DNA of 9,519 nt from Nitrospirota bacterium (GCA_020355985.1 CP070628.1:787656-797174), one strand, 5' to 3'; counted from the stretch's first letter, positions 1-6,226 are shown. Numbers and translations: made by a program. Notes: generated from the sequence alone by a model not told the origin.

Positions 1-143
1 ATGATTTCGTAAAAGCATTTGGGCAGAATCCACCAAAAATTTCAGGAGTGGCCATTATGACTGATACGGATAATACCAAAGAAAGTGCCACTGCTTACTT
101 CGGAGATATCGTATTCAAACAATCCGTAAAAAGTCAGGAATGA
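1..143 (+). CDS. DUF3047 family protein, C-terminal fragment (partial at left edge)
   Basis: The reading frame is already open at base 3 and runs to TGA at 141-143, giving 46 residues. The preserved tail contains FGQNPPKISGVAIMTDTDNT followed by ATAYFGDIVF. This matches my memory of the conserved end of DUF3047 proteins (a pattern like 'G-I-A-I-M-T-D-T-D-N-T ... A-Y-G-D-I'), a family of bacterial proteins without an assigned function. An internal ATG at 57, with AGGAG at 44-48, could be mistaken for the start of a 28-residue gene, but the conserved residues continue upstream of it in frame, so a gene cut by the window edge is the better reading. It converges on the redoxin gene, with only 32 bases between the two stops. 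Confidence 0.75.
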   Translation, partial: DFVKAFGQNPPKISGVAIMTDTDNTKESATAYFGDIVFKQSVKSQE

Positions 144-152
144 AAAGTCAGG
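129..152. repeat. Short tandem duplication AAAAGTCAGG across the DUF3047 stop
   Basis: The ten bases AAAAGTCAGG occur at 129-138 and again at 143-152, a 14-base period with the stop codon TGA (141-143) between them. This looks like a small slippage duplication at the 3' end of the DUF3047 gene. No function is claimed. Confidence 0.5.
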
Positions 153-175
153 CTGCATCTTTACCTTCTATCCAT

Positions 176-754
176 TCACCCATAATCGGGTTCGTTTCCC
201 GTTTTCCATTTAATATTACATCCGGCGCTGGGATGTTGCCGATTGCTAACAGGCTTTCCCGCTAACACCGCATCAAGGGCCGCCCGTAAATCTTGACCAG
301 TTACCGGCTTACCATTCCCCGGTCGACTCTCATCCAGTTGTCCACGATAAACCAAATGTCGTTGACGATCAAACACGAAAAAATCTGGCGTGCAAGCTGC
401 CGTAAAGGCTTTAGCAACATCCTGTGTCTCATCATAACAATAGGGAAACTGCCAACCCAATTGTTCAACCATTTCCTTGAGCCGTGGTGGCGCATCAGCA
501 GGATATCCTATGACGTCATTGCTACTGATCGCCAGAATACCAAGATCCTTCCCTTGGTAATCTATCCCCAATTTCGTAAGTTCGTGTTGCACATGTACGA
601 CATAAGGGCAATGACGGCAAATAAACATCACCAGTAACGCATGCTTTTCTCGAAAAGTTTCAGGAGAAATAACCTTCTGCGTGCACACATCCGGCAGAGC
701 AAAGTCTGGCATTGCGGTCCCTAACGCGAGCATGGTTGATTCTTTCAACGCCAT
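176..754 (-). CDS. Thioredoxin-fold redoxin, AhpC/TSA (peroxiredoxin-like) family
   Basis: A 192-residue cytoplasmic protein of the thioredoxin superfamily, probably a thiol reductase or peroxiredoxin-like enzyme. I see no signal peptide. The domain starts with a redoxin-type PDFALPDV (residues 16-23). The strand before the active site leads into C46-R-H-C49-P, a CxxC-type centre, and C121-T-P123 supplies the cis-proline loop with an extra cysteine. The C-terminal SAGCNIKWK (with C179) is typical of the 'PRX-like' thioredoxin-family proteins of about 190 residues, so the length is normal. ATG at 754 is chosen over GTG at 757 because a purine-rich AAAGGGGG lies a few bases upstream. It follows the anti-sigma gene on the same strand after about 112 bases and may be cotranscribed with it. 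Substrate and electron donor cannot be read from the sequence. Confidence 0.88.
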   Translation of the reverse strand: MALKESTMLALGTAMPDFALPDVCTQKVISPETFREKHALLVMFICRHCPYVVHVQHELTKLGIDYQGKDLGILAISSNDVIGYPADAPPRLKEMVEQLGWQFPYCYDETQDVAKAFTAACTPDFFVFDRQRHLVYRGQLDESRPGNGKPVTGQDLRAALDAVLAGKPVSNRQHPSAGCNIKWKTGNEPDYG

Positions 755-757
755 CAC

Positions 758-866
758 AGCCCCCTTTGCAAAAGTCTTATGACAAAATACGCCAACAGTT
801 TAGACCGCGTATTGTCCGGCTAAGACAGCCAGAAGAGCAAGTCTGTCATAATAAAAATAAAAGATG
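758..866. other. Spacer between anti-sigma and redoxin genes
   Basis: This short gap on the leftward transcript contains a weak inverted repeat (GACAG at 825-829 with CTGTC at 842-846, loop of 12 bases). It lacks a clean T-tract in the direction of transcription. I see no convincing promoter or terminator, so whether the redoxin belongs to the sigma operon stays open. Confidence 0.3.
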
Positions 867-1169
867 TTATTGAGAATCCGATGGAGAGGCTTGCTCTTGC
901 TTCCACGTCCGAAAGCGTTTCAATAATTCCTCTTTGACATGTGCCGGCACTGGCTCGGAAGGCAATTTTCGCAGAGTCGCCACAGTATATTTCATTTGGC
1001 GCAAGTAATTCCGGCAGGCAAAGCACATTCCCACGTGCATCTGAAAACGAAGGCGCTGAGTGAGTGTTAAAGAACCTTCCAGATATTCGGTAATCAGCTC
1101 GGCGGTTTCCTGGCAAGTGAAATTGCCAGCCATATAGGCCATGAGTTGTTGTTTGAAATTCCGATCCAT
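867..1169 (-). CDS. Zinc-finger (ZAS-type) anti-sigma factor, soluble
   Basis: A 100-residue protein that most likely binds and silences the ECF sigma factor encoded immediately upstream. The diagnostic pattern is C19, then H45-VGM-C49-FA-C52, the Cys-x25-His-x3-Cys-x2-Cys arrangement of zinc-binding anti-sigma (zf-HC2/ZAS) domains. The surrounding ELITEYLEGSLT and FQMHVGMC are typical of the family. I see no membrane segment, so it should be cytoplasmic; in known ZAS proteins (RsrA, ChrR) such sites can sense redox state or metals. The start ATG at 1169 lies five bases after the sigma stop. A GGAGG inside the end of the sigma gene lies 15 bases upstream of this ATG, slightly far but usable, which suggests translational coupling. 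The signal it senses here is not known. Confidence 0.88.
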   Translation of the reverse strand: MDRNFKQQLMAYMAGNFTCQETAELITEYLEGSLTLTQRLRFQMHVGMCFACRNYLRQMKYTVATLRKLPSEPVPAHVKEELLKRFRTWKQEQASPSDSQ

Positions 1170-1174
1170 TACTG

Positions 1175-1882
1175 CTACGTATTGCCTCCATGTACATACG
1201 AATCCAAGACACGCCGCACTTTAGTGCGGGCCCGGTGCAGCAACACACGCTGATTAGTCTCGCTTATCGTGAGAATATTACAAACCTCTTCGGCACTGAC
1301 TCCTTCAACATCCCGCAAGGTAATAACTTGCCGCTGATTGTCTGGCAACCCGTCAATGGCCTTCTCAATAGCCATTCGACATTCCTTGGACAGCAAGGCA
1401 CGTTCAGGTGTATCCGGCTCCCAACCTTGGGGAGGATCAATCCAGTGTCCTTTTTTGGATCCTTCCGCGACGAAGAGCGAATCTTCAAGTGAAGGGCCTT
1501 CATCGCCCTCACCTGAACCCGCTAATCCGAACGGCTCATAGCGTCGCTCTCGTATCCCTCGGGTCTTTGCTCGATTCGTGAGAATACGAAACAACCATGT
1601 TTTAAAAGAAGAGCGCCCCTCAAATCGGCCAATCCCTTCCAATACTCCCATCCAGGTTTCCTGTACCACTTCCTCCGCCACTGCCCGGCTAGGTACATAG
1701 GCCATGGCTAATCGCAATAAAGACCCGGAATACCAGTCCATGACTGCAGAAAACACCGCTTCATCACCACGTTGAAGAGCCTGGACTAAACCACCTTCAT
1801 CAAGCTGAATAGTTTCTTGCAGGGTTGGAACTGCCAACACAAAGAGTAGATGGGAAGGCCATGGCCAGATACCAAAAGACAT
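1175..1882 (-). CDS. ECF-type RNA polymerase sigma factor (sigma-70 family)
   Basis: A 235-residue sigma factor that would direct RNA polymerase to a stress or metal regulon. Region 2 spans about residues 33-106 (DEAVFSAVMDWYSGSLLRLA through EEVVQETW and FKTWLFRILTNRAK). Region 4 spans about 170-228 (LPDNQRQVITLRDVEGVSAE, then the recognition helix near NQRVLLHRARTKVR). The linker between them is about 60 residues, acidic and Gly/Pro-rich, ending DPPQGWEPDTPERAL; I associate this linker end with sigma factors paired with small zf-HC2 anti-sigmas. The start is uncertain: ATG at 1882, GTG at 1840 and TTG at 1924 are all in frame and none has a strong Shine-Dalgarno. The hydrophobic first 20 residues may therefore not be translated. 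It lies 87 bases after the LuxR gene's stop and five bases before the anti-sigma. Confidence 0.9.
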   Translation of the reverse strand: MSFGIWPWPSHLLFVLAVPTLQETIQLDEGGLVQALQRGDEAVFSAVMDWYSGSLLRLAMAYVPSRAVAEEVVQETWMGVLEGIGRFEGRSSFKTWLFRILTNRAKTRGIRERRYEPFGLAGSGEGDEGPSLEDSLFVAEGSKKGHWIDPPQGWEPDTPERALLSKECRMAIEKAIDGLPDNQRQVITLRDVEGVSAEEVCNILTISETNQRVLLHRARTKVRRVLDSYVHGGNT

Positions 1883-1969
1883 GGCGGAGATTATCCACCG
1901 GATGCCTTTGAGAATCAAGAACAATAAAAAAACAACTGAATGGAAATTGCAAGAAGATTGCGGTGGGCT

Positions 1970-2623
1970 CTAGGTGTCTTGAAAGATTTGGGCAAGAATG
2001 CCTGTTCGAGTAGTGCTCTTGGTTTTCTTCAGTAAATGTCGAACATGCTCTTTTACGGTATGCTCACTAATATCCAAATGCTGGGCAATTTCTTTATTCG
2101 TCCAACCCTCACTGATGTATTTCACGATTTCCACTTCCCGATCAGTCAGTCGGAAATGATCTTTGGCTTGATCAGGAACAATACGCCGTTCCCGACCGAT
2201 TTTTTCCATGAGGATCAACATGCAGGCGTCATCGCTTGGGGAATGGGGAGCCAACGGAAATCCGCGCAATAATACCGGAGCATGTAAATCTCCAGTCACC
2301 CGTCTTAATTCATGCTGGCCTTCAGATTCCTCGGGACTCCCATTTTCTAATAAATCTCGAAGAGACACGCACAAATCCAGGATTTCGGTTGGCAACACTT
2401 CCTGTGCTCCCGCGCCAAAACGCGCTCCAATAATCTGGCGACTCAACACTTCAGCTTCGGCATTCATAAAGAGGACATCACCCGTTCCTGCAAATAACAT
2501 GACGCCCGGAATCGAGCGACGCTCTGCAATGGCTTCCAGACGAGTCAGACCACCCCCATTACCCCCATTGGATAGAGTGGAACAGGGAATTCCAATTGAT
2601 CGTCGGGTCAAGAGAGTCTCCAT
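1970..2623 (-). CDS. LuxR-family transcriptional regulator with PAS-like N-terminus
   Basis: A 217-residue regulator numbered from ATG at 2623. The C-terminal LuxR/GerE helix-turn-helix covers about residues 159-212 (LTDREVEIVKYISEGWTNKE, then IAQHLDISEHTVKEHVRHLL), a complete and typical DNA-binding domain. The N-terminal part (about 38-134) reads like a PAS fold: GVMLFAGTGDVLFMNAEAEV followed by a helical region and a final strand ACMLILME. There is no receiver domain with the phospho-accepting Asp, so it is not a classical response regulator; a ligand or a partner may act through the PAS-like part. A TTG at 2647 would add eight residues, but neither start has a good ribosome site. It is the first gene of the leftward regulatory block. 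Targets are unknown. Confidence 0.88.
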   Translation of the reverse strand: METLLTRRSIGIPCSTLSNGGNGGGLTRLEAIAERRSIPGVMLFAGTGDVLFMNAEAEVLSRQIIGARFGAGAQEVLPTEILDLCVSLRDLLENGSPEESEGQHELRRVTGDLHAPVLLRGFPLAPHSPSDDACMLILMEKIGRERRIVPDQAKDHFRLTDREVEIVKYISEGWTNKEIAQHLDISEHTVKEHVRHLLKKTKSTTRTGILAQIFQDT

Positions 2624-2677
2624 CTGAGAGGTTGAAAATTCATACAAAACGTCCGGGGAAACAAAGCCTGTTAAGGA

Positions 2678-2706
2678 CCCTTAGGCAACCACATCAAACC
2701 TGTCAA
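2678..2706 (-). promoter_or_regulatory. Possible promoter of the LuxR-sigma-anti-sigma operon
   Basis: On the minus strand a perfect -35 hexamer TTGACA occupies 2706-2701. Seventeen bases downstream is TAAGGG (2683-2678), a poor match to the -10 consensus. The location, about 55 bases before the ATG of the LuxR gene, suits a promoter, but the weak -10 means an activator or another sigma factor would be needed. Offered as a candidate only. Confidence 0.3.
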
Positions 2707-2855
2707 CAAGACCACTATGAAGCTGTTTCGGATATTGGCAGGAAGAACTTAAATAAACGGAGAGAAAAAAGAAAACATGCTGGAGGGAGGGCTCCCAAGC
2801 ACCAAACGCTATAAGCGTAGAATGATATCGATCATCTTCGTCATTTCCAACATTT

Positions 2856-4523
2856 TTAAAAACGCGAGCTCGTCAGGATAACATCTGCATCAGCCCACGC
2901 TGCTTCAAACTCTTGTTGTGCAGTTTTGGCTTCGTCCAGCTTCCCCTGAGCTTCAAGACTTTTTTCCAGGCCAAAAAGTGACCATCCGTTTTGTGGATGG
3001 GCAAGAAGGTCCTGACGATACACTTGCTCAGCCTCCTTGGGCTTTCCAGCTTCAAGCAACACGGCACCCAATACCTGACGCGGAGGCAAATACCAATCCT
3101 TGGGTTCCGTATAGTTTAAGCCATCCTCTACTTCAATCGCTTCTTTTAACTGGGCAACCGCAGTATCATGCTCACCGTTTTTCGCCGCAATCTCTCCCGA
3201 AAGAACCCCCTCCGCAATCTTCAATACCTGAGGAATCGCGTTTAAATCAAAAATAGTCAAATCAGCAATAGCCGGATCCTTAACAATGCCCTTCAGATCC
3301 TCGAGTTCCTGGGTAGCTTGTTCCACCTTGCCTTGTCGGAGAAAAGCCAAGCCTCGTGCATAATGCCAAATACCTGTGGGATACAATAAGTCAGCGGGCG
3401 GCGGCGGCTCCTGGAGAATCTCCTCCCATTGTCCAAACAGAGCTTTAGTATAAAGTGGCATTAACCAAAAATGTTGAAGGGTGCCGGCAAAACCAGGATC
3501 TCGCATCATTTCAGGGCTCACTTTGGCAGCCGTATCCTGGGCCGCTTGCACGGCTAATTTTTGCTGTCCAAGCTTGCTCGCTGCCACCCAGAGAAAATGA
3601 AAGTTGTGCGGCACATAGGCCGCGGTATACAGACTCTCGACATGAGAATGTTGTAGATACTCTTCATCCACCCTCACCGCCCGTTGATTGGCCACCAAGG
3701 CATCGCGATACCAGCCAATTCGCATATAAATATGCGCAGGCATATGCACCAGATGGCCAGATCCAGAAACCAAGGCTGGTAATCGAGCGGCACTGGATAG
3801 CGCCTTTTCTGGATGCGGAGAAGCTTCCATTGCATGAATATAGAGATGGTGCCCCAATGGAAGATTCGGATTGAGATCAAGAACTCGCTCCAACGTCGAA
3901 ACAATTTCCGGTGTCCAAGGTTGAGGCTTGCCCTCTTTTGTCCAAAAATCCCATGGGTGCAAGTCCATGAGAGCCTCAGCCAGAAGAGCGCCGATGACTG
4001 GATCATCTGGAAATTGCTTGGCCACGGCCCGCATAGCCGCTGCATACGCCTGATCCAACGACGACCGATCCTCCAACCTTTCCTGAGCATACCGCTTGGC
4101 GACGGCCTGGATAAGTGCTTGTTCTTTCTCCGAAGCTCCTTTGGCCAAAGCACGAGCCTGCTCCACCGCCATCCAGGCTTGGGGTACAGCCGAATCCGCC
4201 ATTGGCGAATTAATATTCGGACCAAGCACTAAGGCCTCCCCCCAAAAGCACATGGCACAGGTGGGATCGAGTTTCTGCGCATACCGAAACGATCGAGCAG
4301 CTTCGGCATGATTAAACCCATACATCAAAATCATCCCCTGATCGAAATATCGCTGTGCCATCGGGATAGGAGTAGAAATCCGAAAATGATGCCTTCCCAA
4401 TGCCTCATGAAGCCGTACCTTTTCCTCCTTCGCATGCAAACCATTCAGCGTCGATAACTCCCCGACCATAAGAAGAAACACCACCAATAAGAATGAGAGA
4501 AAATACTTGCTCGTCCTTTTCAT
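2856..4523 (-). CDS. Exported His-rich tetratricopeptide repeat protein
   Basis: A 555-residue protein with a clear export signal: KRTSK followed by a hydrophobic core (residues 8-20) and a likely cleavage near LHAKEE (about 31). The mature part is helical TPR solenoid: a pair at about 53-100 ending DPTCAMCFWGEALVLG (C89-x2-C92, not followed by His, so not a haem site), further repeats at about 160-240, and C-terminal repeats at about 480-545 (EAGKPKEAEQVYRQDLLAHP, EAQGKLDEAKTAQQEFEAAW). The central part has dense conserved-looking histidines: H225, H226, H230, H257, H260, H264, H306 and H309, in GHHLYIHAMEAS, GHLVHMPAHIYMRIG and PHNFHF. I recognise these as hallmarks of an uncharacterised TPR family; their spacing could suit metal binding, which is inference. 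The start ATG has AGGAG seven bases upstream. It diverges from the MNIO cassette. Confidence 0.85.
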   Translation of the reverse strand: MKRTSKYFLSFLLVVFLLMVGELSTLNGLHAKEEKVRLHEALGRHHFRISTPIPMAQRYFDQGMILMYGFNHAEAARSFRYAQKLDPTCAMCFWGEALVLGPNINSPMADSAVPQAWMAVEQARALAKGASEKEQALIQAVAKRYAQERLEDRSSLDQAYAAAMRAVAKQFPDDPVIGALLAEALMDLHPWDFWTKEGKPQPWTPEIVSTLERVLDLNPNLPLGHHLYIHAMEASPHPEKALSSAARLPALVSGSGHLVHMPAHIYMRIGWYRDALVANQRAVRVDEEYLQHSHVESLYTAAYVPHNFHFLWVAASKLGQQKLAVQAAQDTAAKVSPEMMRDPGFAGTLQHFWLMPLYTKALFGQWEEILQEPPPPADLLYPTGIWHYARGLAFLRQGKVEQATQELEDLKGIVKDPAIADLTIFDLNAIPQVLKIAEGVLSGEIAAKNGEHDTAVAQLKEAIEVEDGLNYTEPKDWYLPPRQVLGAVLLEAGKPKEAEQVYRQDLLAHPQNGWSLFGLEKSLEAQGKLDEAKTAQQEFEAAWADADVILTSSRF

Positions 4524-4916
4524 TTACTTTCTCCTATTCACCATCGTCATTCTCATTTACTAATTACCAAAAATAATCTTGCGATACCTGTTCTGTATTA
4601 TCGAAATTCATGTGTTTTGGCAAGCCATAATCCCAATTCCTGAAAATGAAAATCTTAAAATCTTTCGTCCTTTCCTCTTTTTCCTGGATGCCATCAACCA
4701 ATCCGTGGAAACCCTCAAGACCAGACAATCATCCTATTCTGGCTCGCACCACTTATGGAACAAGTGCATTGGAACCGGCCTTAGAGCATAAACCATATCC
4801 AGAAGACGCGTCAGGCATACAGGAAACGATTGTCTCAATCGGATAAGAAAAGCCGGCCTTATGGCCCTAAAGCCTCATTCGTTTTTCGTATCTAAACGTT
4901 TCCCACCTTCTATATT

Positions 4917-4945
4917 TTTCAAAAAAATGCCTTTTTAGGTGTAAC
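4917..4945 (+). promoter_or_regulatory. Possible promoter for the MNIO cassette
   Basis: TTTCAA at about 4917-4922, a 17-base A/T-rich spacer and TGTAAC at about 4940-4945 make a passable sigma-70-like arrangement. The same TGTAAC could instead be read as an ECF-type -35 element (TGTAAC or GTAAC boxes are known upstream of DUF2282/DUF692/DUF2063 genes controlled by SigF in Caulobacter), but no matching -10 is evident 16 bases later. Either reading is weak. Confidence 0.22.
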
Positions 4946-5055
4946 GCTTATTCAGAATGAGGGACTGCTCCCATAAGAAACAGGTTAGCTTATGGCTTTC
5001 TCCATCAATGGGCCGGGAAGCCAATAACCATTTACTGATTTATCAATTTTTAATT

Positions 5056-5060
5056 GGAGG
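5056..5060 (+). promoter_or_regulatory. Ribosome binding site of the small Cys-rich precursor
   Basis: A perfect GGAGG lies eight bases before ATG 5069. It fixes the start at 5069 and excludes the in-frame TTG at 5054, which overlaps the site itself. The strength of the site fits a precursor peptide made in excess of its modifying enzymes. Confidence 0.8.
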
Positions 5061-5068
5061 TCGTACAC

Positions 5069-5335
5069 ATGTCGCAAAAATCACTTCTCCTTGGGGCAGC
5101 CCTTTCCGGTTTACTTGTAGTTTCAGGCTGCGCACATTCCACTGACTCGATGTCAGCCGGTGAAATGGCCAAAGGCCAATGTCATGGAGTCAATGACTGC
5201 AAAGGCAAAGGCGAGTGTAAAACCGCTACCAGTTCATGCGAAGGCAAAAATGATTGTAAAGGTCATGGTTGGACCAGCATGAGCAAAGCGGATTGCGACA
5301 CCAAAGGTGGAAACTACGTGGCCAAAGCCCACTAA
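5069..5335 (+). CDS. Cys-rich lipoprotein-type RiPP precursor, bufferin-like (MNIO substrate)
   Basis: An 88-residue probable substrate of the adjacent DUF692 oxidase. The N-terminus is a lipoprotein signal: K4, hydrophobic LLLGAALSGLLVV, then VSG-C21, so the mature protein should be lipid-anchored to a membrane. The core holds six more cysteines: C38, C44, C50, C57, C63 and C76. Two repeats follow the rule C-x-G-x-N-D-C-K-G-x-G: CHGVNDCKGKG (38-48) and CEGKNDCKGHG (57-67). Between them are C50 and a Ser/Thr linker, and the protein ends with ADCDTKGGNYV. Lys, Gly and Cys dominate, as in EGKCG-type and DUF2282-type MNIO substrates, whose cysteines can become oxazolone-thioamide or thiooxazole groups that bind copper. 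That chemistry is inferred for this protein. It starts the cassette, with 18 bases before the oxidase gene. A non-modified metal-binding lipoprotein is the alternative. Confidence 0.8.
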   Translation: MSQKSLLLGAALSGLLVVSGCAHSTDSMSAGEMAKGQCHGVNDCKGKGECKTATSSCEGKNDCKGHGWTSMSKADCDTKGGNYVAKAH

Positions 5336-5353
5336 CCATTTCATAGACGGATC

Positions 5354-6226
5354 ATGCTGACACCACAATCAAACATAGGGGTGGGACTTCGTCCCACCCA
5401 CTATCCATATCTTGAGCCACGTCCGCAAACGAACGTCACCTGGTTCGAAGCCATTAGTGAAAACTATATGGACACCAAAGGGCGCCCGCTCGACATGTTA
5501 GAGCTCATTCGAAAGGATTACCCTGTTGCATTGCACGGAGTTTCCCTTTCTATTGCTTCAACCGAAGGGCTTCGGCAAAATTATTTACACAACCTTCGCA
5601 ACTTGGTTGAGCGGATAAACCCCTTCATCGTCTCAGATCATCTCTGTTGGACGGGGTTACAGCAACAAAACTTACACGATCTTCTCCCCATTCCATTTAC
5701 GGACGAGGCCTTAGATCTCATTGTCGACCACGTGGATCAAGTACAAACGTATTTGGGTCGTCAGATCCTTTTGGAAAACGTCTCGACGTATTTACGTCTC
5801 CCCGAACCTGATTGGGCTGAATGGGATTTTTTGAAAGAATTAGCCAAACGGTCGGGTTGCAAGCTACTCTTGGACCTTAACAATTTGTACGTCAATGCTA
5901 AAAATCACCAGTTTGATCCCTCCACCTTTCTGGAAGCCATCCCCACGCCTTTAATCGGTCAAATTCATTTAGCTGGGTACACGGACATGGGCACCCATCT
6001 CTTTGACACTCACTCCAAACCCGTGTACCCCGAAGTCTGGGACCTGTTCTCCTCACTCATTGCCCGTGCCCCGGAGGTCCCTGTGTTACTTGAATGGGAT
6101 GAGGACATTCCAGAATTTCCACAACTAGAAAAAGAAGCGCTAAAAGCGGCTCATATTTGGGCGTACCACCATGGCCAAACTCACACTCAGCCAGTTTCAA
6201 CACCTATTTGCTCAAGCTTCTCATAG
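5354..6226 (+). CDS. DUF692 multinuclear non-heme iron-dependent oxidase (MNIO; MbnB/BufB/HvfB-like)
   Basis: A 290-residue TIM-barrel enzyme of the DUF692 family (MbnB_TglH_ChrH), normal in length. Members use a two- or three-iron centre and O2 to modify cysteines of a partner peptide. The family signatures appear in order: GVGLRPTHY (9-17), WFEAISENYMD (30-40), ALHGVSLSI (59-67), VSDHLCWTG (93-101), ILLENVSTYL (138-147), LLLDLNNLYVNA (171-182), IHLAGYTDMG (204-213), FDTHS (217-221) and VLLEWDEDIP (244-253). Likely iron ligands are H61, H96, E141, D174, H205, D218, H220 and E247, so the active site looks intact. There is no signal peptide, so it acts in the cytoplasm before export of the precursor. 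ATG 5354 has a weak GGA upstream. The last 18 codons overlap the next gene by 56 bases. Its substrate is inferred to be the product of the preceding gene. Confidence 0.93.
   Translation: MLTPQSNIGVGLRPTHYPYLEPRPQTNVTWFEAISENYMDTKGRPLDMLELIRKDYPVALHGVSLSIASTEGLRQNYLHNLRNLVERINPFIVSDHLCWTGLQQQNLHDLLPIPFTDEALDLIVDHVDQVQTYLGRQILLENVSTYLRLPEPDWAEWDFLKELAKRSGCKLLLDLNNLYVNAKNHQFDPSTFLEAIPTPLIGQIHLAGYTDMGTHLFDTHSKPVYPEVWDLFSSLIARAPEVPVLLEWDEDIPEFPQLEKEALKAAHIWAYHHGQTHTQPVSTPICSSFS

Larger units (their letters stand above)
4524..5068. other. 545-base divergent intergenic region
   Basis: This stretch separates the leftward TPR gene from the rightward RiPP-like cassette. I find no convincing gene: small open frames on the plus strand (for example from ATG 4646) lack ribosome sites and recognisable sequence. 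The left end should hold the TPR promoter, and the right end the cassette promoter. A GGCC-TTAT-GGCC hairpin lies near 4853-4864. An A/T-rich stretch at 4911-4940 precedes GTAACG at 4941-4946. The region is long for such a compact neighbourhood and may hide a regulatory RNA or decayed sequence. Confidence 0.4.

Noticed and set aside
57..143. A 28-residue plus-strand gene starting at ATG 57 with a good AGGAG upstream.
   Set aside because: The frame is open to the left edge and the residues before the ATG continue a DUF3047-like C-terminus, so this is the tail of a longer gene.
820..1248. A 142-residue minus-strand open frame overlapping the anti-sigma gene.
   Set aside because: It lies in another frame over the anti-sigma and the end of the sigma factor, both of which have clear family motifs; its own translation has no recognisable pattern.
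2784..2818. Hairpins ACGCT-ATA-AGCGT and GGGA-GCCC-TCCC after the TPR gene as a terminator.
   Set aside because: Stems are four to five pairs, and the nearest T-rich stretch on the transcript starts too far after the stem to call an intrinsic terminator.
3674..4225. A 183-residue minus-strand open frame inside the TPR gene.
   Set aside because: It is a shifted-frame shadow of the TPR protein, rich in Trp, Arg and Ile with no ribosome site or domain.
3150..4300. CxxC at residues 89-92 of the TPR protein as a cytochrome c haem site.
   Set aside because: The motif is CAMCF, and the required His after the second Cys is missing.
4646..4846. A 66-residue plus-strand open frame in the divergent region.
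   Set aside because: There is no ribosome site before the ATG, and the Ser/Pro-rich translation resembles nothing known; kept only as a reason to compare this region among relatives.
4957..5145. A plus-strand open frame overlapping the start of the precursor gene.
   Set aside because: It overlaps in another frame with the precursor, which has a perfect GGAGG and a clear lipoprotein signal.
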